A DNA stretch of 52,109 bases from an uncultured Acidobacteriota bacterium (GTDB lineage Bacteria; Acidobacteriota; Terriglobia; Terriglobales; CAINCZ01): positions 1-52,109 of the forward strand of contig CAINCZ010000110.1 in assembly GCA_903847195.1 (NCBI GenBank). The letters run 5' to 3'. Within the stretch, counting starts at the first letter, position 1; each line of letters opens with the position of its first letter. The position numbers and the translations under genes are program-made. Below, piece after piece: positions 10,721 to 18,165 of the stretch. Under the pieces are notes generated by a model. It searched no databases. It saw nothing but the letters and a program-made list of their open reading frames with translations, and was not told the DNA's origin.

Positions 10721-10966
10721 TCAGCCGACCTTCTCGACAAATTCGGGGAAATGGGGGGCGGAAAAAGGATGAAGACAGCCCTTGCAGTACCACTGATGAG
10801 GATCGAGGGGAGGACAATATCCGCCGAGCGCGACGTCGCCACGCTTGGACTGCTCAATTATCGCAGACGTGGGGAGGCCATATGCGATGGGGACCACCTG
10901 GTCATCGTAACGGCAGACTGGACAAACTGGGGCGCGCGGGCGTCGGTGGGTGCCGGTCGATGGCAT
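10721..10966 (-). CDS. Small zinc-ribbon protein, function unknown
   Basis: An 81-residue protein with two Cys pairs, CPVC near residue 15 and CKGC near residue 61, enclosing VVPIAYGLPTSAIIEQSKRGDVALGG. I recognise this pattern (zinc ribbon around VPI.YG.P...E...RG...LGG....WYC..C) from small uncharacterised bacterial proteins but know no function. The start is supported by AGGAGGAG four to five bases before the ATG. It lies 70 bases upstream of the 3-hydroxybutyryl-CoA dehydrogenase gene on the same strand, and its start region faces the lexA promoter. Confidence 0.72.
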   Translation of the reverse strand: MPSTGTHRRPRAPVCPVCRYDDQVVPIAYGLPTSAIIEQSKRGDVALGGYCPPLDPHQWYCKGCLHPFSAPHFPEFVEKVG

Positions 10967-11132
10967 CTCTCCTCCTGATAAATATAAAGACGCGAGTCAG
11001 GGTTACTTTGGCTGTAAGAAACTGCAATTTCGTTTGAAGATAACATCCACTTCGGGAGAGAAAATAAAGGCCGCCGGGTCAGAGGATCGAGAGCCTGCCG
11101 TTACCAGGCGGGAACCGTGCTCAAGGCAAGGC

Positions 11133-11162
11133 TTGACATTTCGCCTTTTGTTCGCCGATACT
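11133..11162 (+). promoter_or_regulatory. Candidate lexA promoter
   Basis: A perfect TTGACA (11133-11138), an 18-base spacer and GATACT (11157-11162) lie just before the GTG at 11181. No standard LexA box (CTGT-N8-ACAG, GAAC-N4-GTTC or GTTC-N7-GTTC) was recognised here, so autoregulation is not shown. Confidence 0.55.
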
Positions 11163-11180
11163 GCGCCGGAGAGGTGCAAC

Positions 11181-11804
11181 GTGGCTCTGACACGCCGCCA
11201 ACGGCAGGTCTATGACTTTATTGCCGGTTTTGTGCGCACGAACGGCTATTCGCCTTCCTTTGAGGAGATTGGCGAAGGGCTGGGGCTCCGCTCGCTGGCC
11301 ACCGTGCACAAACATATCTCCAACCTGGAGAGCAAAGGGTTTATCCGCCGGGACTTCAACCGCAGCCGCTCGATCGACGTGCTGCCGCTGCGGCAGAAGC
11401 CAAAGGCCGAACCGGCCGGGGCGCTGCCGAACTGGTCGTGGCCGCTGGTGGGACGGATTGCGGCCGGACGGCCGGTAGCGGCCATCGAGTCGCGGCAGAC
11501 GATCTCTTTTTGCGACTTCTCGGGCGCCAAAGACGTATTCGTACTGGAGGTCAGCGGCGACTCGATGCAGGATGAGCACATCCTGAACGGCGATTACGTG
11601 CTGGTGGAAAAGACGGCGACGGCGCGGGACGGCGACATCGTGGTGGCGCTGTGCTCCGGCACCGAGGCGACGCTCAAGCACTTCTACCGCGAAGGCGAGC
11701 GCGTGCGGCTGCAACCGGCGAATGCGGCGATGCAGCCGATTTTATTGCCGGCCTCGCAGGTCGAGATCCAAGGCAAGGTGATCGGCGTGATGAGGAAGTA
11801 CTAG
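11181..11804 (+). CDS. lexA: LexA SOS repressor
   Basis: LexA represses DNA-damage genes until RecA-ssDNA triggers self-cleavage. The 207-residue protein has an N-terminal winged helix (ALTRRQRQVYDFI, then SLATVHKHISNLESKGFIRR as recognition region) and a C-terminal S24-type peptidase. The cleavage site is Ala95-Gly96 in RIAAGRP, the nucleophile is Ser128 in SGDSM, and the general base is Lys166 in ATLKHF, so it should be fully active. The GTG at 11181 is chosen because GAGAGG precedes it by six bases and LexA proteins normally begin here, although the frame is open further upstream. Confidence 0.96.
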   Translation: MALTRRQRQVYDFIAGFVRTNGYSPSFEEIGEGLGLRSLATVHKHISNLESKGFIRRDFNRSRSIDVLPLRQKPKAEPAGALPNWSWPLVGRIAAGRPVAAIESRQTISFCDFSGAKDVFVLEVSGDSMQDEHILNGDYVLVEKTATARDGDIVVALCSGTEATLKHFYREGERVRLQPANAAMQPILLPASQVEIQGKVIGVMRKY

Positions 11805-11832
11805 GCGCTGACAGCTATAGCAAAAAAAGAAA

Positions 11833-11853
11833 AGCCCGGCCGAAAGCCGGGCT
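11833..11853. terminator. Terminator shared by lexA and trxA
   Basis: AGCCCGGC-CGAAA-GCCGGGCT, an 8-bp perfect stem, is flanked by an A-rich run on the left and TGACTTTT on the right. It sits between the two convergent genes and could work in both directions. Confidence 0.75.
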
Positions 11854-11873
11854 GACTTTTCAGGAACCGCCGC

Positions 11874-12206
11874 TTAGACGATGTGCTTGTCGACGGCGCG
11901 GTCGATGGTCTCGCGCGGCACAAAACCGACAATCTGCTCTTGCAGCTTGCCGCCCTTGAAGATGAGCAGCGTGGGGATGCCACGCACGCCAAAGCGGTTC
12001 GGCGTGGCGGGGTTGCGGTCCACGTCCATCTTGGCGACCTTCAGCTTGCCGTCATAGCTGGCGGCCACTTCGTCGACGATGGGCGCCAGGGCGCGGCAGG
12101 GACCACACCAAGCAGCCCAGAAATCCACCAGCACCGGCTTATCCGATTGCAGCACTTCCTGTTCGAAGTTAGCGTCAGTGACTTCCAGAATTGCGGTACT
12201 CGACAT
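11874..12206 (-). CDS. trxA: Thioredoxin
   Basis: A cytoplasmic dithiol-disulfide oxidoreductase reduced by thioredoxin reductase. The 110-residue protein has the canonical fold and active site FWAAWCGPCR (CGPC) near residue 30. It also has the buried Asp in VLVDFW, the cis-Pro in RGIPTLLIFKGG, and the C-terminal helix of typical thioredoxin. GGAGGA lies just before the ATG. It is monocistronic and converges on lexA. Confidence 0.96.
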   Translation of the reverse strand: MSSTAILEVTDANFEQEVLQSDKPVLVDFWAAWCGPCRALAPIVDEVAASYDGKLKVAKMDVDRNPATPNRFGVRGIPTLLIFKGGKLQEQIVGFVPRETIDRAVDKHIV

Positions 12207-12476
12207 TCTTCCTCCAGCAGAAACTTGCGACTTGCTCGCGCCGCATCCGTCAAAGCGGTCAAACCCGGTGCGAAAGGAAAATTAATCCTATAACAGATTT
12301 GGATGCAGCACCCAACGGAAAGTCGCTAGAAGGTTGGAGGAAGCGGAGGTTGGGGCGGAAAACGGGAAATGAGGCCGGATGAGGAAGCGGATGGCTCCGA
12401 CAGATGCGAATTGTTGCATCGGCAGGTGAGGCTCCTGGCGTCTCGGTGCGCTTTCAATTCGTCGTAGCACAGCCGC

Positions 12477-13346
12477 TTATCGCACAAGATTTATAAAATT
12501 TTTCGCGGTAAGCGATACTTGGTCTTTTCTCCAAACCAGATACATGCGCAACTTCAAGCTCGGCTCCGCGAGCCTGCGAAAGACGACATCAGGACAACGC
12601 AAGAGCGGGAGTTCGTGGATCAGTGCAACGCCTACATTCGCGGCGGCCATCCCGACCGCAGCCGGAGCATTGCCGGCGTAACCGGCGCAGTCCGGTTTAA
12701 ATCCAGCCTGTTCGCATGCGTGCACGAACGCCTCGTGGACCGCCCAGGTTCGAAACGGCGTAGGGAGAATAAAATGCTCTTTGGCTGCCATCTGGAGGCG
12801 CAGCGTCTTGTGTTTTGCCAACGGATGATTCTTGTACAGCGCCAAGACAACAGGCAGGGGCTTAAGGGCCCGCGTCTCCTGGCTCTCATCAGGGTAGATC
12901 TCTTCGGTACAGGCAATATCAATCGCAGACGTCCGCAGTTTCTCCATCAGCACATTCACGGTAAAGTCGTCGAGCGTGATCTGAATGTCAGGATAGAGTT
13001 GCTGGAACTTGCGGATCAGTCGAGGCAGTTCCCCGCCCAGAATAGCGGTGGTTGTAAACCCGATGGTCAGGCTGCCCGTTTCGCCGCGGGCTACCCGCTG
13101 CGCTTTTTGCTTGGCGCCCTCGACGTTAGCCAGGATCGCTAACGCTTCCCGGTAAAAGGCTCTGCCAGCATCCGTCAGTGCGACTTTGCGCGTGCTCCGC
13201 TCAAACAGCTTCACTCCGAGCTCCTGCTCGATTTGCCGGATGTTCTGGCTGAGAGCTGGTTGGGCGATATGTAATTTCCTGGCAGCCGCGCTGAAACTCA
13301 TCTCCCGGGCGAGCACCGCAACACAGCGAAAGTGCCTGAGCTCCAT
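12477..13346 (-). CDS. LysR-family transcriptional regulator
   Basis: A 289-residue LTTR. The N-terminal winged helix (MELRHFRCVAVLAREMSFS, AARKLHIAQPALSQNIRQIE) is followed by a linker helix and a C-terminal periplasmic-binding-protein-like effector domain with the LTIGF and FTVNVLMEKLR segments usual for regulators of aromatic catabolism (BenM/CatR-like). It is transcribed away from the transhydroxylase genes, 330 bases apart, so it probably controls them in response to an aromatic substrate or intermediate. An ATAAG-N5-CTTAT palindrome overlaps its start codon and ribosome-binding region. The effector is not deducible from sequence. Confidence 0.9.
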   Translation of the reverse strand: MELRHFRCVAVLAREMSFSAAARKLHIAQPALSQNIRQIEQELGVKLFERSTRKVALTDAGRAFYREALAILANVEGAKQKAQRVARGETGSLTIGFTTTAILGGELPRLIRKFQQLYPDIQITLDDFTVNVLMEKLRTSAIDIACTEEIYPDESQETRALKPLPVVLALYKNHPLAKHKTLRLQMAAKEHFILPTPFRTWAVHEAFVHACEQAGFKPDCAGYAGNAPAAVGMAAANVGVALIHELPLLRCPDVVFRRLAEPSLKLRMYLVWRKDQVSLTAKNFINLVR

Positions 13347-13359
13347 AAGCGATCCTTAT
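13345..13359. promoter_or_regulatory. LysR-type palindrome (T-N11-A) over the lysR start codon
   Basis: ATAAG-CGATC-CTTAT is a perfect 5-bp inverted repeat in which a T-N11-A motif can be read. It covers the ATG of the regulator gene and its AAGGAT ribosome site, as expected for an autorepression operator. Confidence 0.5.
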
Positions 13360-13676
13360 AAATAGCCACCACACATTATATGAATATTATCACCAGAAAG
13401 AAGCCTATATTTAATTCGACATACATCGTTCCCAGGTCGCCGAAGAGCAACCACGGCTCGTTGCACGTGATCGGGGAAGCCGGGTGGAATGTTCTCGAGA
13501 AGAAACATCAGACTGTCTGGGCATTGCTGATCGTCAGGGGTTCACGGAACGGATTTGGCCGACATGCCGACGATTCTGCGGCATAACGTGTGCGGGCCAT
13601 TTATCCAAGCGATTATAAGTTACTCAAAGAAGCGACCTGACGTTCGGCAACCAAAGACCGTCCAAAGGAGATGGGT
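13347..13676. other. 330-base divergent control region (lysR / transhydroxylase)
   Basis: This AT-rich stretch carries the palindrome above and a minus-strand TATAAT (13380-13375), a plausible -10 box for the regulator with a weak -35. No sigma-70 or sigma-54 promoter for the Mo enzyme could be recognised with confidence. The short open frames inside show no family resemblance. Confidence 0.5.
13375..13380 (-). promoter_or_regulatory. Candidate -10 box of the LysR gene
   Basis: A perfect TATAAT on the minus strand, 29 bases upstream of the regulator's ATG; the -35 region (CTTCTT) is poor. A start near 13368 would place the ATAAG/CTTAT palindrome just downstream, in a position for repression. 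Confidence 0.4.
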
Positions 13677-16298
13677 ATGGGTGAAAATACAGCAGGCAAG
13701 CCGATTATCCGGCCCGTGCCGCCAACTGGGCCCGGAGAAAAAACACTCATTCGGGACATCAGCTTTTGCGGTGTCCCTGAGAACGGCTCGAATGCGTCGA
13801 TGGTGGATGTAAAGGATGGAAAGATTGTCCGAATCCGTCCGATGCATTACCTGTGGAAATACGAAGAGAAGGATCTGAACCCGTGGAAGATGAAAGTACG
13901 GGGCAGCACCTTCGAGCCGAGCCTCAAGACTCTCTTACCGCCCTATTCCCTCGCTTATAAGAAGCGCGTTTATTCCCCGGCCCGCATCCGCTACCCGATG
14001 AAGCGCGTGGACTGGAACCCCGACGGCGAGCGCAACCCGCAGAACCGCGGCAAGAGCAAGTACGTCCGCATTTCCTGGGAAGAGGCGCTGGACTTCATCA
14101 CCAAGGAACTGGCGCGCATCAAGGCGAAGTACGGCCCGACCGCACTGCTGTATCAATGCGATCAGCACGGCGAAAACAAGGTTGTGCAGGCCTGCCACGG
14201 CGCCGGCCGCAAACTGCTCCGCCTGTGGGGCGGCTACACGCTGCAGATCCGCCAACCCGATAGCTGGGAAGGCTGGTGGTGGGGCAGCAAGCACTTCTGG
14301 GGCTGCGAACCGGTCGGCCAGGGTCAGCAGAGCAACCTGCTCTATGACGTGGCCAAGAACAGCGAACTGCTGCTCTTCTGGGGATGCGACCAGGAAACGA
14401 CTCCGTGGGGCTGGCAGGGTCAGTTGCCGAGCCGCCTGAGCTACTGGTACTCCGAACTGGGCATCAAGCAGATTTACATCTGCCCCGACCTCAACTATGC
14501 CGCCGCCGTACACGCTGACCGCTGGATTCCGGTGCTGCCGAATACCGACGCGGCGATGTACCTAGGCGTCTGCTACCACTGGTTCAAGAACGGCACCTAT
14601 GACAAGGACTATCTCAAGACCCACGCCGTAGGCGTCGAGGCCTTTGAAGCCTACGTCATGGGCGATGAAGACGGCATCAAGAAGACGCCGGAATGGGCTG
14701 CCACCAAGTGCGGCGTTTCCGCCCGCGTCATTCGCGCCCTGGCCGAGGAATGGGCCACCAAGCGCACCAGCGTCGTCATCGGCAATGGTGGTCCCGGCAT
14801 CCGCGGACCGTACGCGACCGAGCCTGCCCGTCTGCAGAACATCTGCCTGGCGATGCAGGGCCTCGGCAAGCCCGGCCGGAACCAGGTGAAGATGATCGAG
14901 TGGGGTCTGTTCGACTTCCCTGATCAGTTCGCCCAGCCCAAGCCGCTGGTCAACCCGAATATGCGGTTCGCATACACGGGCGGACACCCGTCGGACGAGA
15001 ACGACACCTCGTTGCCCAAGACGTTTGTTCCGAAGGCCATTCTGGAAGGCAAGTGCGACTGGTGGGGCTGCAAGTCCGAGACCGCGCCCCGCGAGGATCA
15101 GTTCATTCACCGCTTCTATCCCGAGGAAGGCAAGTCCAAGATCCACGCGGTCTGGACCGATTCGCCCTCCTGGATCACTTGCTGGAACGGCGGCAACGAC
15201 TACGTCCAGGCCATGCAGCATCCCGATATCGAGTTCATGTGGGCACAGCACCCGTGGCTCGAGAACGACTGCATGCTCGCCGACATCATCCTCCCGGTCA
15301 ATACCAAGCTCGAAGAGGATGATATCGCCGCCGACGTCTTCAGCGGCCAGTACAACCTGCTCTATCCCGAACACAAGTGCATCGAGCCGTTGGCCGAGTC
15401 CTACAGCGATTACGAAATCGTCTGCATGCTGGCCAAGCGCCTCGGGCTTTATGAGGAATACACAGACGGCCAGAGCATTCCCGAGAAGATCAAGTACGGC
15501 TGGGAGGCCTCCCGCTGTGCCGATCTCGTCAGCTGGGAAGATCTGAACGAGAAGGGCTATTACGTCATCCCGACCGCCGACAATTGGGAAGACGTTCCCG
15601 CCGGTTTCTATAACTTCTATAACGAACCGGAGAAGTACCCGCTCACCACGCCGACCGGCAAACTGGAGTTCGAGTCGACCGGCCTGAAGGAGCATTTCCC
15701 CGACGATCTGGAGCGTCCGCCGGTTCCCAAGTGGGTTGCCCGCGGCATCAGCCACGAGGAGACGCTGGAAACCGAGCGCGGCAAGAAATACACCATGCTC
15801 GTTTGTTCGAACCACCCGCGGTGGAGCGTCCACTCACAGCACGAGGACATCACCTGGTTGCGCGAGATCCCGACCTGCAAGGTCACCGGTCCCGACGGCT
15901 ACCAGTATCATCCGTGCTGGCTCAACCCGGTTGACGCGGAGAAGCGTGGTATCCAGCACGGCGACATCGTTTCGATGTACAACGAACGCGGCACGGTCCT
16001 GGCCGGCGCGTACGTCACCGAGCGCATCATGCCCGGCGTAGCCTATATCGATCACGGCGCCAAGTGGGACCCGATCGAAACCGGAGTTATTGACCGGGGC
16101 GGCGCCATCAACACCATCGTCCCCAGCAACACGACATCGAAGAACGCCGTCGGCCACGCCGTCAGCGGCTTCCTGGTCGAGGTCGAAAAGACCAATCTGG
16201 ACGAGCTGAAACATAAGTATCCCAAAGCCTTTAGGCGTCCGTTCCATCCTTTGGCGGGGCCTGGTATTGAGGGGTACTTGGCAGGAGGTAAAGAGTAA
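13677..16298 (+). CDS. athL: Molybdenum transhydroxylase large subunit (pyrogallol hydroxytransferase family, AthL-like)
   Basis: In Pelobacter acidigallici AthL, a bis-MGD molybdenum enzyme of the DMSO reductase family, converts pyrogallol to phloroglucinol. The 873-residue product matches AthL (875) in length and lacks the N-terminal 4Fe-4S cysteines, as AthL does. The active-site block PDSWEGW (Asp195-Ser196-Trp197) equals AthL Asp174-Ser175-Trp176, where Ser175 binds Mo; His164 may correspond to His144. Shared blocks include YPMKR...GERNPQ, ISWEEA, KCIEP..ES.SDYEI and TGKLEF. AAGGAG lies six bases before the ATG at 13677 and abuts the ATG at 13671, so 13677 is the start. There is no Tat signal. 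Resorcinol hydroxylase or a catechol dehydroxylase of this family remains possible. Confidence 0.8.
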   Translation: MGENTAGKPIIRPVPPTGPGEKTLIRDISFCGVPENGSNASMVDVKDGKIVRIRPMHYLWKYEEKDLNPWKMKVRGSTFEPSLKTLLPPYSLAYKKRVYSPARIRYPMKRVDWNPDGERNPQNRGKSKYVRISWEEALDFITKELARIKAKYGPTALLYQCDQHGENKVVQACHGAGRKLLRLWGGYTLQIRQPDSWEGWWWGSKHFWGCEPVGQGQQSNLLYDVAKNSELLLFWGCDQETTPWGWQGQLPSRLSYWYSELGIKQIYICPDLNYAAAVHADRWIPVLPNTDAAMYLGVCYHWFKNGTYDKDYLKTHAVGVEAFEAYVMGDEDGIKKTPEWAATKCGVSARVIRALAEEWATKRTSVVIGNGGPGIRGPYATEPARLQNICLAMQGLGKPGRNQVKMIEWGLFDFPDQFAQPKPLVNPNMRFAYTGGHPSDENDTSLPKTFVPKAILEGKCDWWGCKSETAPREDQFIHRFYPEEGKSKIHAVWTDSPSWITCWNGGNDYVQAMQHPDIEFMWAQHPWLENDCMLADIILPVNTKLEEDDIAADVFSGQYNLLYPEHKCIEPLAESYSDYEIVCMLAKRLGLYEEYTDGQSIPEKIKYGWEASRCADLVSWEDLNEKGYYVIPTADNWEDVPAGFYNFYNEPEKYPLTTPTGKLEFESTGLKEHFPDDLERPPVPKWVARGISHEETLETERGKKYTMLVCSNHPRWSVHSQHEDITWLREIPTCKVTGPDGYQYHPCWLNPVDAEKRGIQHGDIVSMYNERGTVLAGAYVTERIMPGVAYIDHGAKWDPIETGVIDRGGAINTIVPSNTTSKNAVGHAVSGFLVEVEKTNLDELKHKYPKAFRRPFHPLAGPGIEGYLAGGKE

Positions 16299-17137
16299 TG
16301 GGCAAGGTAATGATTCTCGACCTCGCTATGTGCAACGGCTGCTACAACTGCCAGGTTGTCTGTAAAGACGAACACGTGGGCAACGACTGGCTGCCAATTG
16401 CCAAGTCGCAGCCTGACACCGGGCAGTTCTGGAATAAACTGTACGACGACGTGCGCGGCTCGGTGCCCAAGGTGAAGATCACCTACCGGCACAGCATGTG
16501 CCAGATGTGCGAAGAAGCGCCCTGCATCGAAGCCTGCACGTCGACGGCGGTCTATCGCCGGACGGACGGCATCGTCATCATCGATCCGCAGAAGTGCCGC
16601 GGGAACCAGATGTGCATGCAGGCCTGCCCGTACGAGAACGTCATCTACTTCAACGATTCGCTGAATATCGCGCAGAAGTGTACGTTCTGCGCGCATCTGA
16701 TCGACTCGGGCTGGAAGGACACGCGTTGCGCTGACGCCTGCCCGACCGGCGGCATGATCTTCGGCGAAGAAGAAGACTTGAAGGACCTGATCGCCAAGGC
16801 CGAGCCCCTGCGCCCGGACCTGCCGACCAAGCCCCGCGTCTACTATCTCAACGTACCCAAGAAGTTCATCGCCGGCGCACTCTTCGACGAAGAAATCGAC
16901 GCGTGCACCGAGGGTGCAACCATCACCGCCACCCACACCGAGAACGGCGAGAAGGTTGTGGCCAAGAGCGACAGCTATGGCGACTTCTGGCTGAACGGGC
17001 TGAAGAATGCGAAGTACACCCTGCTGATCGAAAAGGCCGGGTATATGCCGCAGAAGTTCGGCCCGGTGGATGTTACCGAGAAGGATGTAAACATCGGCGA
17101 CGTCAAGATGTGGAAGGCCGCTACGGCAGCGAAGTAA
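16298..17137 (+). CDS. athS: Molybdenum transhydroxylase iron-sulfur subunit (AthS-like)
   Basis: Electron-transfer partner of the preceding subunit. Its 279 residues compare with 274 in P. acidigallici AthS. The N-terminal ~185 residues form a ferredoxin-like domain with four Cys clusters: CNGCYNCQVVCKDEH, CQMCEEAPCIEAC, CRGNQMCMQACP and CTFC...CADACPTG. The C-terminal ~90 residues (GATITATHTENGEKVVAKSDS onward) form a transthyretin/carboxypeptidase-regulatory-like beta domain, the feature that distinguishes AthS from ordinary DmsB-type subunits. No membrane anchor follows, as in soluble AthLS. The ATG overlaps the large-subunit stop (TAATG) behind GGAGG. A strong terminator follows, so the operon ends here. 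Confidence 0.85.
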   Translation: MGKVMILDLAMCNGCYNCQVVCKDEHVGNDWLPIAKSQPDTGQFWNKLYDDVRGSVPKVKITYRHSMCQMCEEAPCIEACTSTAVYRRTDGIVIIDPQKCRGNQMCMQACPYENVIYFNDSLNIAQKCTFCAHLIDSGWKDTRCADACPTGGMIFGEEEDLKDLIAKAEPLRPDLPTKPRVYYLNVPKKFIAGALFDEEIDACTEGATITATHTENGEKVVAKSDSYGDFWLNGLKNAKYTLLIEKAGYMPQKFGPVDVTEKDVNIGDVKMWKAATAAK

Positions 17138-17162
17138 GGTAGTGGGTAGTCAGGAAGACTGG

Positions 17163-17190
17163 AAGCCCCGGCGCGAGCCGGGGCTTTTTT
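17163..17190 (+). terminator. Terminator of the transhydroxylase operon
   Basis: AAGCCCCGGC-GCGA-GCCGGGGCTT, a 10-bp perfect stem, is followed by a run of T. Confidence 0.9.
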
Positions 17191-17222
17191 GTGCTTTGGG
17201 GAATTGTCAGTGGGCAATATGG

Positions 17223-18065
17223 TTATGCCTGATACTGCGCGTGTTCTCCTGCGGCTCGCTTGAGCAGGACCATGGATTCGACGGCCATCAGCGGCGCTGC
17301 GATCAGGGTTCTTCCGAGCAGCGGCTTAATTCTCTGCTTCGCCCGGTACCATGCGGTATTCCAATCTTTCATGGGGTAAGGTCCCCGATCGGAGAGCAGG
17401 GCCTCAGACAAGGGCAGGTCTCGCTCTTGTGCGGAGATAGTGAACTGCTCGTTCAACTCGTTCACCAGGGATTCGCGCCGCAGCGCAGAGATTCCTTCGA
17501 TGCCCCGGACCGCCACGTCGAACGTGAGCAGGAACATGCCGCCGGGCTTCAAACTGCGCCAGATCTCCCGAACGGTCTGCTCAAACGCGTCGATGTGTTC
17601 CAGCACGCTGATGCAATAAACGGCATCGAGTTCGGCGTCGGCAAACGGCAGAGGTCCCTCTTGAATCGCCCTAAAACTCACCGTTCCGTTGTGCCGGATG
17701 ACCGTACTGGCACGCGGGAGGTCCACACCGCATATCGGATCGATGTCGGCACAGACAACATCAGCTCCCAGGTCGGCTATGGAAAACGGCATGAAGGTAA
17801 CGCCGCTGCCGATATCGGCGACCTTGGGGGTTCCCGATGATGCCTGTATGAAATCCTTCAGATGATAGTATGCATACGGATACTCCCAAACCCAGCTCCA
17901 GCTATATAAGGGCTTGGCCGGCCAGGTATAACCCTCCGACCGGAAGCGATGACTTTGACGGCTGAATTCTTCCTGCCGCCCCTCCAAAACATGGAAGAGT
18001 TCTTTCCAATCCGGGGAGCCGAGATCGGAAAGAGAGGCCAGGCCTGAGTAATCAAAAACTGACAT
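17223..18065 (-). CDS. Class I SAM-dependent methyltransferase
   Basis: A 280-residue protein with a Rossmann-type SAM domain. Motif I is VADIGSGVTFMPFSIADLGA near residue 82, the acidic strand-2 end is CADIDP, and the post-I/motif IV region is LPFADAELDAVYCISVLEHID, followed by LKPGGMFLLTFDV. The N-terminal ~75 residues and the C-terminal helical part are not recognised. The substrate is unknown; the LEHID/LKPGG pattern is common in small-molecule and sugar methyltransferases. GGAG lies seven bases before the ATG. It sits between two Mo enzymes but is transcribed against the first and shares only strand with the second, so a functional link is unproven. Confidence 0.82.
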   Translation of the reverse strand: MSVFDYSGLASLSDLGSPDWKELFHVLEGRQEEFSRQSHRFRSEGYTWPAKPLYSWSWVWEYPYAYYHLKDFIQASSGTPKVADIGSGVTFMPFSIADLGADVVCADIDPICGVDLPRASTVIRHNGTVSFRAIQEGPLPFADAELDAVYCISVLEHIDAFEQTVREIWRSLKPGGMFLLTFDVAVRGIEGISALRRESLVNELNEQFTISAQERDLPLSEALLSDRGPYPMKDWNTAWYRAKQRIKPLLGRTLIAAPLMAVESMVLLKRAAGEHAQYQA

Positions 18066-18165
18066 ATGCGTTCTCCAGCAAGGGTAGCGTTCAAGATAGC
18101 ATAGATACTTGCCGGGTTCCCTTCTCGGGAGGCCCTCGCAAAAAGCGAAACGGGCACCAGCCAGC

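Noticed and set aside
11040..11180. LexA operator in the lexA promoter
   Set aside because: GTTC occurs once, but no second half-site at any of the known spacings.
13380..13586. 68-codon open frame in the lysR/transhydroxylase gap
   Set aside because: No ribosome site, no conserved-looking composition, and it covers the regulator's promoter region.
14562..15833. 423-codon minus-strand open frame inside the transhydroxylase large subunit
   Set aside because: Shadow frame of a highly recognisable enzyme; no start signal.
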